DNA from: Cutibacterium equinum | GTDB lineage: Bacteria; Actinomycetota; Actinomycetes; Propionibacteriales; Propionibacteriaceae | Direction: 5' to 3' | Assembly: GCF_028021195.1 (NCBI RefSeq) | Contig: NZ_CP115668.1 | Location: forward strand, 682,001 to 746,000 | DNA length: 64,000 bases | Shown: piece by piece, positions 19,772 through 28,950 of the stretch | Position numbering within the stretch: position 1 is the stretch's first letter | Layout: each line of letters opens with the position of its first letter | Position numbers and translations under genes: made by a program | Notes under the pieces: model-generated | The model's database searches: none | The model's input: the letters and a program-made list of their open reading frames with translations, nothing else | What the model was told of the DNA's origin: nothing

Positions 19772-20620
19772 TCACGACATCGGGTGCAGGAACGCTGGGT
19801 GCTCCCGACGCGGGATGTCCGGGCTCATCTCGTAGAGCTGGAAGGACATCATCTCGGTGAGGATGGGTTCAAGTTTGCCCGCCACCTCCAGCATGGATGG
19901 CACCTGCGCGTCAGGGCCGTGCAGACGTCGCAACTCGCGTCCCATGCTCGTGACGTCGGCGTCGGAGATGCCGCACGGAATGATGTTGTCAAACCCTGCG
20001 GTGTCAGGGTCGATGTTGAGGGCGAATCCGTGCAGCGCCGTCTGACGGGAGACCCGGATGCCGATGGCACAGACCTTGCGCTCTGGCCCGAGACCGTCAG
20101 AGGGGAACCAGACCCCGGTGCGTCCGGGGACACGACCGGCCTTCAAACCGTACTCGGCGACAAGGCGGATGATCGACTCCTCGACGCGACGCACGTAGTC
20201 CACGACGCCGATGCCGCGCTGCAGGAAGACGATGGGGTAGCCGACGAGCTGGCCCGGACCGTGCCAGGTGATCTCACCGCCGCGATCGACCGGAACCACA
20301 GGGGTCCCGTCGAAGGGGTAGGCCTCCGGACGGGTGCGTCGTCCCGCAGTGTAGACGGGATCGTGCTCGACGTAGATGACCGTGTTGGGGCGCTGGTGGC
20401 TCGAGACCTCGGCGTGGACGTCACGCTGGTGGGCCCAGCACTCGTTGTACTCGGTGCGAACCGGCGGGTTGTCGGCGATGCCCAGGTATTCGAACTCCAG
20501 GCCAGCAGGATGGTCCACCCATCCCTTGGGGGCCATCCCGGCGACGACCTGGGGCGTCGTGGGTTGCGGGGTTACCTGGGCGTCGTCGCGATCGCAGGAC
20601 TGGTTCTGGGCGTCTGTCAC
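19772..20620 (-). CDS. lipB: Octanoyltransferase
   Basis: LipB moves octanoate from acyl carrier protein to lipoyl domains. Motifs are RGGEITWHGPGQLVGYP, the catalytic lysine in ERKVCAIGIRV and the catalytic cysteine in IIPCGISDADVTSM. The family core begins near GWVDHPAGLEFEYLG. Two starts are possible: the GTG at 20620 (282 residues) and the ATG at 20536 (254 residues). The GTG lies only 29 nt past the hairpin at 20649-20682 and has no clear ribosome-binding site, so the later ATG may be the true one. The C-terminal 40 residues extend past the usual family end. Confidence 0.92.
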   Translation of the reverse strand: MTDAQNQSCDRDDAQVTPQPTTPQVVAGMAPKGWVDHPAGLEFEYLGIADNPPVRTEYNECWAHQRDVHAEVSSHQRPNTVIYVEHDPVYTAGRRTRPEAYPFDGTPVVPVDRGGEITWHGPGQLVGYPIVFLQRGIGVVDYVRRVEESIIRLVAEYGLKAGRVPGRTGVWFPSDGLGPERKVCAIGIRVSRQTALHGFALNIDPDTAGFDNIIPCGISDADVTSMGRELRRLHGPDAQVPSMLEVAGKLEPILTEMMSFQLYEMSPDIPRREHPAFLHPMS

Positions 20621-20648
20621 GCTGACACATGGTAGTCCGGATACGCGA

Positions 20649-20682
20649 CGGGGCCCGGCGTGGAATCCCACGCCGGGCCCCG
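20649..20682 (-). terminator. Strong hairpin after the E2 gene
   Basis: Perfect 15-bp stem (CGGGGCCCGGCGTGG at 20649-20663 with 20668-20682) and a 4-nt loop, 14 nt past the stop of the dihydrolipoamide acyltransferase. It separates that gene from lipB, so lipB should have its own promoter. Confidence 0.8.
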
Positions 20683-20696
20683 TTGCGAGGTTCGGA

Positions 20697-22811
20697 TCAG
20701 AACTCTCCGGCGAAGTCACCCTCCTCCAGGCGGGCCTTGATGCCCGACAGGAAGCGAGCTGCCACGGCACCGTCGATGAGACGGTGATCGTAGGACAGCG
20801 AGAGGTACATCATGTCGCGGATGGCGATGGTGTCCTCTCCGAACTCGTTGGTGACGACGACCGGGCGCTTGACCAGGGCACCGGTGCCGAGGATGGCAAC
20901 CTCGGGCTGGTTGACGATCGGGGTGTCGAAGAGGGCGCCAGCCGAGCCGTAGTTGGTGATGGTGAAGGTGCCACCAGCCAACTCGTCAGGGGTGACCTTG
21001 TTGTCGCGGGTGCGAGCAGCGAGGTCGCCAATCTGGTGAGCCAGCCCGGCGATGTTGAGGTCGCCGGCATTCTTGATGACCGGCACCAGCAGGCCGCGCG
21101 GCGTGTCGACGGCGATACCGATGTTCTCCGAAGCCCCGTAGGTGATCGTCCCGGCCTCGGTGTCGATGTTCGCGTTGAACGTCGGGTTGGCCTTGAGAGC
21201 CTCGACGACAGCCTTGGTGATGAAGGGCAGGTAGGACAGACCAACTCCCTCGCGAGCCTTGAAGGCAGCCTTCTCGGCCTTGCGGATCCGGGAGATGGCC
21301 GTCATGTCCACCTCGACGGTGGCAGTGAGCTGGGCGGACACCTGCAGGGACTCCACCATGCGGGAGGCGATGACCTTGCGCAGGCGGCTCATCTTCTCGG
21401 TGGTGCCACGCAGGGCGGCAGCTTCCGGGGACACCTCCTGGGATGCCTTGCGAGCCGAACCAGCGGGCTTCGGGGTATCCGGGGCAGCCACAGCGGTTGG
21501 GGCCGGGGCGGGTGCCGGGGCCTCGGGCGACTTGCCAGCAGCGGCCAGGACGTCCTGCTTGCGAATGCGGCCGCCGACGCCGGTTCCGGTGATGGTGGAC
21601 AGGTCGACGTTGTTCTCCTTGGCCAGCTTGCGCACCAGCGGGGTGACGTAGACGTCGGAGGACGGGTTGGTGGCACGTGGGGCGACCTCGTTGGCGCCAG
21701 CCGGCTTCGGGGCCTCAGCGGGCTTGGCGGCGGCCGGAGCGGGGGCCGGGGCCTCCTCGGCCTTGCTCCGCACCGGCTCGGGCTCGGCCTGCTCGGCAGG
21801 CTCAGCCTTCGGGGCGGTGGGCTCAGGGGCCGACGCGGCGGAGGGGTCGCCGATGATGGCCAGGACGGCGCCGACCTCGGCGTCTTCGTCCTCGGGGACC
21901 TTGATCTCGAGCAGGGTGCCGGAGGCAGGGGAGGGGACCTCGGTGTCGACCTTGTCGGTGGACACCTCGAGGAGGGGTTCGTCAGCCTCGACGGTGTCTC
22001 CGACGGCCTTGAGCCAGCGGGACACGGTGCCTTCGGTGACCGACTCGCCCAGTGCGGGAAGAGTGACCTCGACACCGCTGGCAGCGCCACCAGCGGCGGG
22101 AGTGGCCGGAGCGGGCTTGTCCTCGGCAGCCGGTTCAGGCTCAGGGGTCGGCTTCGGAGCCTCGTCCTGTCCGCTGGGGGCCTCAGCCGGGGCGGAACCA
22201 GACTCGGAGGGGTCGCCGATGATGGCCAGGACGGCGCCGACCTCGGCGTCTTCGTCCTCGGGGACCTTGATCTCGAGCAGGGTGCCGGAGGCAGGGGAGG
22301 GGACCTCGGTGTCGACCTTGTCGGTGGACACCTCGAGGAGGGGTTCGTCAGCCTCGACGGTGTCTCCGACGGCCTTGAGCCAGCGGGACACGGTGCCTTC
22401 GGTGACCGACTCGCCCAGTGCGGGAAGAGTGACCTCGACACCGCTGGCAGCGCCACCAGCGGCGGGAGTGGCCGGAGCGGGCTTGTCCTCGGCAGCCGGT
22501 TCAGGCTCAGGGGTCGGCTTCGGAGCCTCGTCCTGTCCGCTGGGGGCCTCAGCCGGGGCGGAACCAGACTCGGAGGGGTCGCCGATGATGGCCAGGACGG
22601 CGCCGACCTCGGCGTCTTCGTCCTCGGGGACCTTGATCTCGAGCAGGGTGCCGGAGGCAGGGGAGGGGACCTCGGTGTCGACCTTGTCGGTGGACACCTC
22701 GAGGAGGGGTTCGTCAGCCTCGACGGTGTCTCCGACGGCCTTGAGCCAGCGGGACACGGTGCCTTCGGTGACGGACTCGCCCAGTGCGGGAAGAGTGACT
22801 TCGGTCGACAT
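20697..22811 (-). CDS. sucB: Dihydrolipoamide acyltransferase (E2) with three lipoyl domains
   Basis: A 704-residue E2. Three lipoyl domains in tandem carry lipoylation sites VSTDKVDTE at about Lys43, Lys165 and Lys287, joined by identical Pro/Ala/Glu linkers. The E3-binding domain ([16 protein letters not shown]) follows, then the catalytic domain ending in [15 protein letters not shown], with the active His and Asp. The ATG at 22811 has AAAGGAG 7-8 nt upstream. Actinobacterial E2s of this type serve pyruvate and/or 2-oxoglutarate dehydrogenase, so sucB versus aceF cannot be decided here. The first two repeats are nearly identical in DNA (see the repeat entry). LipA and LipB genes are close by. 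Confidence 0.93.
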   Translation of the reverse strand: MSTEVTLPALGESVTEGTVSRWLKAVGDTVEADEPLLEVSTDKVDTEVPSPASGTLLEIKVPEDEDAEVGAVLAIIGDPSESGSAPAEAPSGQDEAPKPTPEPEPAAEDKPAPATPAAGGAASGVEVTLPALGESVTEGTVSRWLKAVGDTVEADEPLLEVSTDKVDTEVPSPASGTLLEIKVPEDEDAEVGAVLAIIGDPSESGSAPAEAPSGQDEAPKPTPEPEPAAEDKPAPATPAAGGAASGVEVTLPALGESVTEGTVSRWLKAVGDTVEADEPLLEVSTDKVDTEVPSPASGTLLEIKVPEDEDAEVGAVLAIIGDPSAASAPEPTAPKAEPAEQAEPEPVRSKAEEAPAPAPAAAKPAEAPKPAGANEVAPRATNPSSDVYVTPLVRKLAKENNVDLSTITGTGVGGRIRKQDVLAAAGKSPEAPAPAPAPTAVAAPDTPKPAGSARKASQEVSPEAAALRGTTEKMSRLRKVIASRMVESLQVSAQLTATVEVDMTAISRIRKAEKAAFKAREGVGLSYLPFITKAVVEALKANPTFNANIDTEAGTITYGASENIGIAVDTPRGLLVPVIKNAGDLNIAGLAHQIGDLAARTRDNKVTPDELAGGTFTITNYGSAGALFDTPIVNQPEVAILGTGALVKRPVVVTNEFGEDTIAIRDMMYLSLSYDHRLIDGAVAARFLSGIKARLEEGDFAGEF
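21839..22811. repeat. 366-bp tandem repeat encoding the lipoyl domains and linkers
   Basis: The segment repeats with exact 366-bp spacing (for example CGATGATGGC at 21851, 22217 and 22583), equal to 122 codons. There are about 2.6 copies. By eye, the inner copies and both linkers are identical, with only a synonymous change or two near the start of the gene and divergence where the third linker begins. Confidence 0.9.
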
Positions 22812-22922
22812 GTGTTGGAGCTCCTTTGCAAGCCGCGACGGATTCACCGCAAGCCTAGCCGGACTATGGGCAAATGTGCAGTTGGTCCCATTTCTCACCT
22901 CTGAAAAACCCGGCGCGGACAC

Positions 22923-22958
22923 GGCGAAGGGCAGGGCTGGTAGGCCCTGCCCCTCGCC
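22923..22958 (-). terminator. Hairpin after pepA
   Basis: Stem of 9 bp (GGGCAGGGC, 22929-22937 with 22944-22952), extended by a further 5 bp (GGCGA / TCGCC) across one mismatch. It lies 14 nt past the pepA stop and upstream of the E2 gene. Confidence 0.6.
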
Positions 22959-22971
22959 ACGACCGGGGTGG

Positions 22972-24483
22972 TCAGTCGGCCAGATTGGCGGCGAGCTGAA
23001 CCAAGGTACGCACTCCGAATCCGGTTCCTTGGATCGGGATGTAGTCGTGCGGCTTGGCGTTGTTGTAGGCCGGGCCGGCGATGTCGAGGTGGGCCCAATC
23101 GAGTCCGGGGGTCACGCAGCTCTGCAGGAAGGCGGCGGCGTACATCGCGCCACCCTCGCGAGCAGCGGTGGACTTGACGTCTGCGACGTCGGAGTGCAGG
23201 GCATCGCGGACCTCAGCGGTGATGGGAAGCTCCCAGAAGTCCTCCCCAGCAGCCTCGGAGGCATCCAAAAGGGTGTCGGCAGCCTGCGCGCCGGAGGTCA
23301 TCACTCCGGCAGTGTGGTTACCGAGAGCGACCATGCAGGCACCGGTCAGGGTGGCGATGTCGACGAGGAAGTCCGGCTCATCCTCGCAGGCGCGAGCCAG
23401 GCCATCAGCCATGACGATGCGGCCCTCGGCGTCGGAGTTGCCGTTCTCGACGGTCTTGCCTCCGTAGATGGTGACGACGTCAGAGGGACGCCATGCCGAT
23501 CCGGACGGCATGTTCTCAGCCAGACATCCGTAGGCGATGACGCGGACATTGAGGCCCAGACGCGCGATCGCACCCACCGCGGCGAGCACGGCAGCAGCAC
23601 CGCCCATGTCGCACTTCATGGTGTACATGCCGTCAGCGGTCTTGATGTTGAGGCCGCCGGAGTCGAAGGTGATGCCCTTGCCGACCAGGGCCAAGGTAGT
23701 GGTGGCGCCTTCCGGGGCGTATTCGACACGGACCAGGCGCGGGGAGCGAGCTGAACCTCCGCCGACGGCCAGGATGCCCCCGAAACCGCCGCGAACCAGA
23801 GCCTTCTCGTCGAGAACCTCGACGGTGACGTCCTTGAGGTCCTTGCACCACGACTGCGCCGAGGTGGCGAAGGTCTTGGGGTAGAGCAGATTGGCCGGGG
23901 CGTCCACCCAGTCACGGGCGGTGTAGACGGCGTCGGCGAGGATTCGGGCCTTGTCGAGCTCGGGCTTGGCGCCGCGGGCATTCGAGACAATGGTCACGGT
24001 GGAGACCTCGGGGCCATCGTGATTCGAGGTCACGGCCGGCACCTTGTAACAGCCGAGCAGGGCACCCTCGGCAGCGATACGAACCTGCTCTGCCGAGTTG
24101 ATTCCCATGTCGACGGCCACCTTGAGGGGGGTGCCATGGGATAGGGCAGCGGCGGCGCGTGCACCGGCGCCGGCAGCCTTGCGAAGGTCCTCACCATCCA
24201 ATCCCTCGGTTCCGCAGCCGACCAGGACGAGGCTGTATCCAGACCATGGCAGCACCACGGTGGACCCGAGTGTCGTCGAGCCGCCAGCGCGGATGGCAAC
24301 CTCGGCCAGCGGAGCACCGAACGTCTCCTCGGCCTCCTTGACGGCGCGCGGTGCAAGCCCCTGGACGACGGGGCCCTGGGAGCCCTCGGCCAGGCCGGCA
24401 ATCACGACGTCGGCGCCGTTGGCGTTGCGGGAGACCTTGAGATCGGGACGGGGACATACGGGTAGCTCGGTGCTGTTGGCCAC
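22972..24483 (-). CDS. pepA: Leucyl aminopeptidase (M17 family)
   Basis: A 503-residue cytosolic metallo-exopeptidase. The C-terminal catalytic domain has [23 protein letters not shown] and [17 protein letters not shown], the last being the family NTDAEGR signature with Ser for Thr. These supply the two-metal ligands and the catalytic Lys and Arg. The GTG at 24483 is preferred to the ATG five codons upstream because AGAGGA sits 7 nt before it. Neighbours (E2 downstream, small membrane protein divergent) match the mycobacterial order pepB-dlaT. Confidence 0.93.
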   Translation of the reverse strand: MANSTELPVCPRPDLKVSRNANGADVVIAGLAEGSQGPVVQGLAPRAVKEAEETFGAPLAEVAIRAGGSTTLGSTVVLPWSGYSLVLVGCGTEGLDGEDLRKAAGAGARAAAALSHGTPLKVAVDMGINSAEQVRIAAEGALLGCYKVPAVTSNHDGPEVSTVTIVSNARGAKPELDKARILADAVYTARDWVDAPANLLYPKTFATSAQSWCKDLKDVTVEVLDEKALVRGGFGGILAVGGGSARSPRLVRVEYAPEGATTTLALVGKGITFDSGGLNIKTADGMYTMKCDMGGAAAVLAAVGAIARLGLNVRVIAYGCLAENMPSGSAWRPSDVVTIYGGKTVENGNSDAEGRIVMADGLARACEDEPDFLVDIATLTGACMVALGNHTAGVMTSGAQAADTLLDASEAAGEDFWELPITAEVRDALHSDVADVKSTAAREGGAMYAAAFLQSCVTPGLDWAHLDIAGPAYNNAKPHDYIPIQGTGFGVRTLVQLAANLAD

Positions 24484-24620
24484 GAGGATTCCTCTCATTC
24501 GGGGGTCGGTTCAGGATGGGGCCGGTTTCGACCCGGGTTGATGCCTTGTCGTGAAGCCTAGTCGAGGCGCCTCAGGCACGAGACACTGCGGTAGTCGTGG
24601 CGCGCGGTTAGGGTGTGTTC

Positions 24621-25004
24621 GTGAGCTCATCTACTCCGGTCGACCAGGACGCGGCGCCAACCCGTCGTGCCAGTCATCCCTCCTGGGCGTTGGCCTTGGA
24701 CGTTGTCGTCGTCGTGGCCGGAGTGGCCCTGCTCGTGTGGGGCCTCGTCGTGATGGCCTCGCCGACGATCTCGTGTCGTGGTGTCGAGATGCATCCGGGA
24801 GACACCTGCCACAAGGCCACCTACACCGCCACCCGAACCGACACGGTGCAAAGTTATGAGCAACGGCGTCACTCCATTGCTCAGTCTCGTCCCACTGTCA
24901 TTGGTCTGGGGCTTGCGGTCACGGCTTTCGGGGTCGTGATGAGCTGGCAGACCGTCAAGGTCCGCCGCCGCGATCACTCCTCGAACAGCCCCATCGGACC
25001 ATAG
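24621..25004 (+). CDS. Small two-TM membrane protein, function unknown
   Basis: About 127 residues with a hydrophobic segment near residues 25-48 (ALALDVVVVVAGVALLVWGL), an outside loop with two cysteines (ISCRGVEMHPGDTCHKA) and a second segment near residue 95 (VIGLGLAVTAFGVVMSW). The paired cysteines in the loop suggest a disulfide. The GTG at 24621 follows TTAGGGTG; another GTG lies two codons upstream. Its 3' end overlaps the convergent small gene by 31 bp. Similar short proteins occur in actinobacteria, but I cannot name a family. Confidence 0.6.
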   Translation: MSSSTPVDQDAAPTRRASHPSWALALDVVVVVAGVALLVWGLVVMASPTISCRGVEMHPGDTCHKATYTATRTDTVQSYEQRRHSIAQSRPTVIGLGLAVTAFGVVMSWQTVKVRRRDHSSNSPIGP

Positions 25005-25192
25005 ATGACGTCGTCGTCGGCCATGAGGGTGACCTCGTCGATGCCGGCGTCCTGTAGTTCGGGCCAGTTCTCGGAAAGCCATGCCTCGGCTTCCTCCTGT
25101 GACTCGAACTGCTGGCCAGCACCAAGCTCGCCGAGGTGCTCAGCTCCCTTGACGGTGACGCGAGACTGTGTGAAAACCCACGAGTAACTCAT
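24974..25192 (-). CDS. Small conserved actinobacterial protein, function unknown
   Basis: A 72-residue acidic soluble protein starting SYSWVFTQSRVTVKG and ending GIDEVTLMADDDVIYGPMGLFEE. A segment of helix (SQEEAEAWLSENWPELQDAG) sits in the middle. The ATG at 25192 has GGAGGT only 1 nt upstream, tighter than usual; no better start is available. The tail overlaps the convergent membrane-protein gene by 31 bp. It lies below a terminator-like hairpin, so it should be transcribed from its own promoter, perhaps inside 25193-25206 and the hairpin region. Confidence 0.65.
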   Translation of the reverse strand: MSYSWVFTQSRVTVKGAEHLGELGAGQQFESQEEAEAWLSENWPELQDAGIDEVTLMADDDVIYGPMGLFEE

Positions 25193-25206
25193 ACCTCCAA
25201 GACAAT

Positions 25207-25238
25207 CACGTCCGCGCCCGGGAACGGGCACGGACGTG
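25207..25238 (-). terminator. Hairpin after the DUF3043 gene
   Basis: Stem of 14 bp with one mismatch (25207-25220 with 25225-25238, loop GGAA), 34 nt past the DUF3043 stop. On the minus strand a short T-containing run (ATTGTC) follows. Confidence 0.65.
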
Positions 25239-25272
25239 GCCACGAGGTACAACTTTGGCCTGGGCGTCAGCG

Positions 25273-26058
25273 TCAGTCGATCTTCTCGCCGCGTTCGACG
25301 CGCGGTTCCGGGTTGCGCCAGCGGCGCACGGTCATCGCCCGGTTGTTGAGGTAGGCCCACAGACCGCGCAGGGGGGTGTTGGGGTAGCGGGCGCGGATGC
25401 CCTTCTTGGCTCCATGCCACAGTCGCCAGGAGTCGACCAGCCACCCCAGCATGACGATCAGCATGCCCAAGGACATGGCATTGATGGCGCCGACCGCGGT
25501 GGGCGCAATGAAGAGCAAGCCCAACCAGACCACCATGACGGCCAGGAAGATCGGCATGATGAACTCGCTGAAGGTCCAGCGAGAGTCGACATAGTCGCGG
25601 ATGTAACCGCGCTCGGGTCGCCGCTCGGCAGCTTCCATGGCGGCGGCTTGACGTTCCCGCTTGGCCAGACGCTCGCGCTTACGGGCTTCCTTCTTGTTCA
25701 AGGTCGGGTGGAGGCGTTCCCTCCGGGCAGCCTCAGCCTCAGCTCGAGTCGGGGTCGGACCCTTCTTCGCGGCGTGGTGGGGCTTGGGCTGTGCCGCAGG
25801 GGTTGCCTGATCAGTTGTGCCAGGGTTCTGTTCTGCGCCGTGGTCCTTGGTTGCGCGACGCTTCTTGTCGGGCCGCTTCACCTGGTCGGTCCTGGCGGCA
25901 TCGGACCTGGGCCTGGCGGCATCGGACCTGGGCCTGGCAGCGGCGGTGGCCGAGGACGGGGAGGAGTCGGTACTGGACCCCGGCTCTGGGGTGACGGACT
26001 TGTCCGCCGGTTCGGCCTTCTTGCTGTCTCCCTGCTCGTAGGGGCGGAACAGTCCCAC
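25273..26058 (-). CDS. DUF3043 domain membrane protein
   Basis: A 261-residue protein. The first 130 residues are hydrophilic, Ala/Pro/Lys rich and low in complexity, including a near-perfect SDAARPR repeat. A basic coiled region (KEARKRERLAKRERQAAAMEAAERR) precedes the conserved DUF3043 core, YIRDYVDSRWTFSEFIMPIF, with two hydrophobic segments and the C-terminal WHGAKKGIRARYPNTPLRGLW. Proteins of this family are actinobacterial and uncharacterised. It is divergent from pspA, sharing a 200-bp gap, and ends at the hairpin above. Confidence 0.85.
   Translation of the reverse strand: MGLFRPYEQGDSKKAEPADKSVTPEPGSSTDSSPSSATAAARPRSDAARPRSDAARTDQVKRPDKKRRATKDHGAEQNPGTTDQATPAAQPKPHHAAKKGPTPTRAEAEAARRERLHPTLNKKEARKRERLAKRERQAAAMEAAERRPERGYIRDYVDSRWTFSEFIMPIFLAVMVVWLGLLFIAPTAVGAINAMSLGMLIVMLGWLVDSWRLWHGAKKGIRARYPNTPLRGLWAYLNNRAMTVRRWRNPEPRVERGEKID
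25891..25932. repeat. Two tandem 21-bp repeats in the DUF3043 gene
   Basis: CCTGGCGGCATCGGACCTGGG occurs twice back to back (25891-25911, 25912-25932), with a partial third copy after it. It adds seven codons per unit in the disordered N-terminal region and is a probable site of length variation. Confidence 0.85.
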
Positions 26059-26258
26059 GATCCATCCTCTGTTTGTGTCGTCGTCGCGCCCACGGTGGCC
26101 TGTTCCAGCCGGGGCGGCCCTGTCTGGGCTGAGAAGATTGTACGGGCATTGCCGTGGGGTGTTGTTGTGCAGTCCCGTACGCTAGGGGTCAGGCAACCAC
26201 AATGCTGACGACTTCCCGGAGTCTTCAAGCACCGAAGGGGAAGGATTCGACTCCACCT

Positions 26259-27062
26259 ATGGCTGGCATATTTGCACGACTTTCGACGGTCTTCCGTTCC
26301 AAGGCGAACAAGGCCCTCGACAAGGTTGAGGACCCGCGTGAGACCCTCGATTACTCCTACCAGCGTCAGCTCGACATGTTGCAGAAGGTGCGCAGGGGCG
26401 TCGCCGACGTCGCCACGAGCCGCAAACGCGTCGAGCTGCAGATGAACCAACTGCAGGCCGACATCGACAAGATGCAGAACGCGGCTGCTCGCGCCCTTGA
26501 GCAGGGCCGTGAGGACTTGGCTCGCGAGGCCCTGACGCGCAAGGCGACCTTGCAGGCCCAGCTCAACGATCTGCAGACTCAGCACGCCACCTTGCAGGAT
26601 GAGGAGGAGAAGCTCATCCGTGGTTCCCAGCGTCTCCAGGCTCGGGTGGATGCCTTCCGCACGAAGAAGGAGACCATCAAGGCCACCTACTCGGCGGCTG
26701 AGGCTCAGACTCGTATCAACGAGGCCTTCACCGGTCTCAACGAGGAGATGGGTGACATCGGCATGGCGATCACCCGTGCCGAGGACAAGACGATGGAGCT
26801 CCAAGCACGTGCGGGAGCGGTCGACGAGCTCATGGCCAGCGGGGCCCTCGAGAGTCCCACCCAAGGTTATGGGGACGACATCACTCGCGAGCTCGACAGC
26901 CTCGCCAGTGACCATGCCATCGACGCCGAGCTGTCCAACCTCAAAGCACAGCTCGGCACGGGCCACGACAATTCCACTCCGGAGCTTGAGTCTGGCGCCG
27001 ATACACAGATGAAGCCGGAAACCGGATCGCGTGCGGTACGACGTCAGGGGGAGCAGTCATGA
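26259..27062 (+). CDS. pspA: Phage-shock protein A / IM30 family (PspA)
   Basis: A 267-residue, almost wholly helical protein. It opens with the family amphipathic helix AGIFARLSTVFRSKANKALDKVEDP, followed by a long coiled coil (residues 25-210) with LDYSYQRQLDMLQKVRRGVADV. PspA belongs to the ESCRT-III superfamily and protects the cytoplasmic membrane under stress. The ATG at 26259 is chosen by this helix. The last 50 residues are a variable acidic tail. Its stop overlaps the pspAA start by 4 nt. No PspB/C or PspN is nearby. Confidence 0.93.
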   Translation: MAGIFARLSTVFRSKANKALDKVEDPRETLDYSYQRQLDMLQKVRRGVADVATSRKRVELQMNQLQADIDKMQNAAARALEQGREDLAREALTRKATLQAQLNDLQTQHATLQDEEEKLIRGSQRLQARVDAFRTKKETIKATYSAAEAQTRINEAFTGLNEEMGDIGMAITRAEDKTMELQARAGAVDELMASGALESPTQGYGDDITRELDSLASDHAIDAELSNLKAQLGTGHDNSTPELESGADTQMKPETGSRAVRRQGEQS

Positions 27063-27349
27063 TCATTCGCATCGTTGGTGAGGGCCAGTGGCAGGTGCCC
27101 GACACCGAAATGGATCATCTCAACATCATCGATGCTCGCGTCGAGCGTGCCATCGAGAAGACCTCGCAGAGTGAGCTCACCGAGGCTCTTTCGGAGTTGG
27201 TGACGACCGTCCGCACGGTTGGCACCCCGATTGCCGACGACAACATCGTCGACTCAGACCTCATCGTCCCTGACGTCTCGGCGACGATCGAGGAGGTCTC
27301 GGTCTGGCTCTCGGAGAACCCGGCTGGAGACGGCCTCATCCCCGGCTGA
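27059..27349 (+). CDS. PspA-associated protein PspAA
   Basis: A 96-residue protein starting MIIRIVGEGQWQVPDTEMDHLNIID, which matches the PspAA family found beside actinobacterial and archaeal pspA genes. A middle amphipathic helix (ARVERAIEKTSQSELTEALSELVTTV) is followed by a conserved acidic section. The start overlaps the pspA stop (ATGA), so translation is coupled and the proteins probably work together. The biochemical role is not established. Confidence 0.85.
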   Translation: MIIRIVGEGQWQVPDTEMDHLNIIDARVERAIEKTSQSELTEALSELVTTVRTVGTPIADDNIVDSDLIVPDVSATIEEVSVWLSENPAGDGLIPG

Positions 27350-27522
27350 CCCAGGCGCAGACTCCCTGTTCCGCTGCGCGCTGAATCGGCACAGTTCGAT
27401 GTCGATGGTGCGCTGCGGATACAGTGGACAACGCGACGGGACGACATACCCGCCCGATCCACCAGGATCGACCGCCCGGGTCATCTCCCCGGGGCCGTCC
27501 ACCACACGTTCTTGGAGTCCAC

Positions 27523-27876
27523 ATGACCGACACTGTCAACGCCCCCACCACCGATGGCATCATCCTCACCGACGCGGCTGCGGCCAAGGTGAAGTCCCTG
27601 CTCGATCAGGAGGGACGAGACGACCTTGCCCTGCGTCTGGCCGTGCAGCCTGGTGGTTGCTCGGGTCTGCGGTACCAGCTCTTCTTCGACGAGCGCCACC
27701 TCGACGGTGACGTCGTCAAGACCTACGGCGGAGTCAATGTGGTGACCGACCGAATGAGCGCTCCTTACCTGGCCGGCGCCACGATCGACTTCATGGACAC
27801 CATCGAGAAGCAGGGGTTCACCATCGACAACCCCAACGCGACCAGCACGTGCGCTTGTGGAGATTCCTTCCACTGA
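27523..27876 (+). CDS. erpA: Iron-sulfur cluster insertion protein (HesB/IscA/ErpA family)
   Basis: A 117-residue A-type carrier. Cluster ligands are the Cys in QPGGCSGLRY and the Cys-x-Cys of TCACGDSF at the C-terminus. It transfers Fe-S clusters to client enzymes; candidates encoded nearby are lipoyl synthase and the Rieske protein. The ATG at 27523 follows TTGGAGTCCAC, a fair ribosome-binding site. The gene stands alone between pspAA (173 bp gap) and ctaC, as its mycobacterial counterpart does near ctaC. Confidence 0.92.
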   Translation: MTDTVNAPTTDGIILTDAAAAKVKSLLDQEGRDDLALRLAVQPGGCSGLRYQLFFDERHLDGDVVKTYGGVNVVTDRMSAPYLAGATIDFMDTIEKQGFTIDNPNATSTCACGDSFH

Positions 27877-27914
27877 GCCAATTCTGGCTCCGGACGGAGC
27901 TTCTGAGGTCGTTG

Positions 27915-27952
27915 AGGCGTTTCGTCAGTCCGACTGGGCGGACGAAGCGCCT
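27915..27952 (+). terminator. Hairpin after erpA
   Basis: A 12-bp stem with one G-T pair (27915-27926 with 27941-27952) directly followed by TATTTT, 39 nt past the erpA stop. The T run makes it a good intrinsic terminator. Confidence 0.75.
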
Positions 27953-28041
27953 TATTTTCGCTATTGTTCGGTGTGACAGACATAACACCCGCCTGGCCCC
28001 ACTGTCGGGTCGGGAGGGCTTGCAACGGGGAAGGGTGAGCC

Positions 28042-28950
28042 GTGGGACGCAGACTCAGCTGGCGACACGACCTTGACCGCGACGTGCCCCACAGTGGCAG
28101 CGGTGTTGCTGGGAAGGTCGGTGGTGCCTGTGCCGCAACGGTAGCGGTACTGGCACTGAGCGGCTGTGGCAACGCCGGACCTGGGCGACCAGCTCGTCTC
28201 GGTCTGGTCGATCCGGCCTCCGATCGTGCCGTGCACATGGGCAACATGTGGATTGGCGCATGGGTTGCAGCGCTTGTCATTGGTGTGTTCGTGTGGGGCC
28301 TCATCGGATACGCGGCCTTCAAGTTCCGCCGTAAGGACACAGACCCGGAGATTCCGCGCCAGTCGCGCTACCACCTCCCGCTCGAGGTGCTGTACACCAT
28401 CGTGCCGTTCCTCGTCATCGGCGTGCTGTTCTTCTACACCGTCCGTACCGAGAACAAGGTGCTCGAGAAGGATCCCGCCCCCCAGCACGTCGTCAACGTC
28501 GTCGGTCAGAAGTGGTCGTGGACGTTCAACTACATGGAGCAGGAGAATCAGGACGCCGGAGGTGTCGTCACTCACGAGGTGGGCACCATCGAGAAGATCC
28601 CAGACCTCTACCTCCCGGTCAACCAGTCGGTGCGCTTCCACCTGAAGTCCGCCGATGTCATCCATTCCTTCTGGGTGCCGGCCTTCTACTTCAAGATGGA
28701 CGTCATCCCGGGTCATCCCAACCAGTTCGACCTCACCCCGACCAAGATCGGCGTATACGACGGTAAGTGCGCCGAGTTGTGTGGTACCTACCACGCCAAC
28801 ATGATCTTCAAGGTGCACGTGGTATCGGTCGAGGACTACAACAAGCACCTCCAGCAGCTCAAGGCTCAGGGCAACACCGGTGAGATCAAGCCTGCGGACT
28901 CCGTCACCGCCCTCACCACCGGCGAATCGAAGGAGGGGGAGAAGAAGTGA
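28042..28950 (+). CDS. ctaC: Cytochrome c oxidase subunit II
   Basis: A 302-residue aa3 oxidase subunit. A lipobox-like signal ([11 protein letters not shown], about Cys34) precedes two transmembrane helices (residues 60-85 and about 115-135). The periplasmic CuA domain has [19 protein letters not shown] and the ligand set [12 protein letters not shown]. It receives electrons from the bc1 complex. The start is a GTG at 28042. The stop overlaps ctaD (GTGA), giving the tight operon ctaC-ctaD-ctaF. The C-terminal 25 residues are charged and variable. Confidence 0.95.
   Translation: MGRRLSWRHDLDRDVPHSGSGVAGKVGGACAATVAVLALSGCGNAGPGRPARLGLVDPASDRAVHMGNMWIGAWVAALVIGVFVWGLIGYAAFKFRRKDTDPEIPRQSRYHLPLEVLYTIVPFLVIGVLFFYTVRTENKVLEKDPAPQHVVNVVGQKWSWTFNYMEQENQDAGGVVTHEVGTIEKIPDLYLPVNQSVRFHLKSADVIHSFWVPAFYFKMDVIPGHPNQFDLTPTKIGVYDGKCAELCGTYHANMIFKVHVVSVEDYNKHLQQLKAQGNTGEIKPADSVTALTTGESKEGEKK

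Noticed and set aside
21839-22811. Regularly spaced repeats as a CRISPR array
   Set aside because: The unit is 366 bp, in frame with lipoyl domains and without unique spacers; no cas genes are present.
20376-23754. Very long plus-strand open frames (one of over 800 codons) opposite the E2 gene, Gly/Ser-rich
   Set aside because: They mirror the lipoyl repeats and linkers of the minus-strand E2 gene in high-G+C DNA, have no ribosome-binding site or recognisable domain, and conflict with a certain gene.
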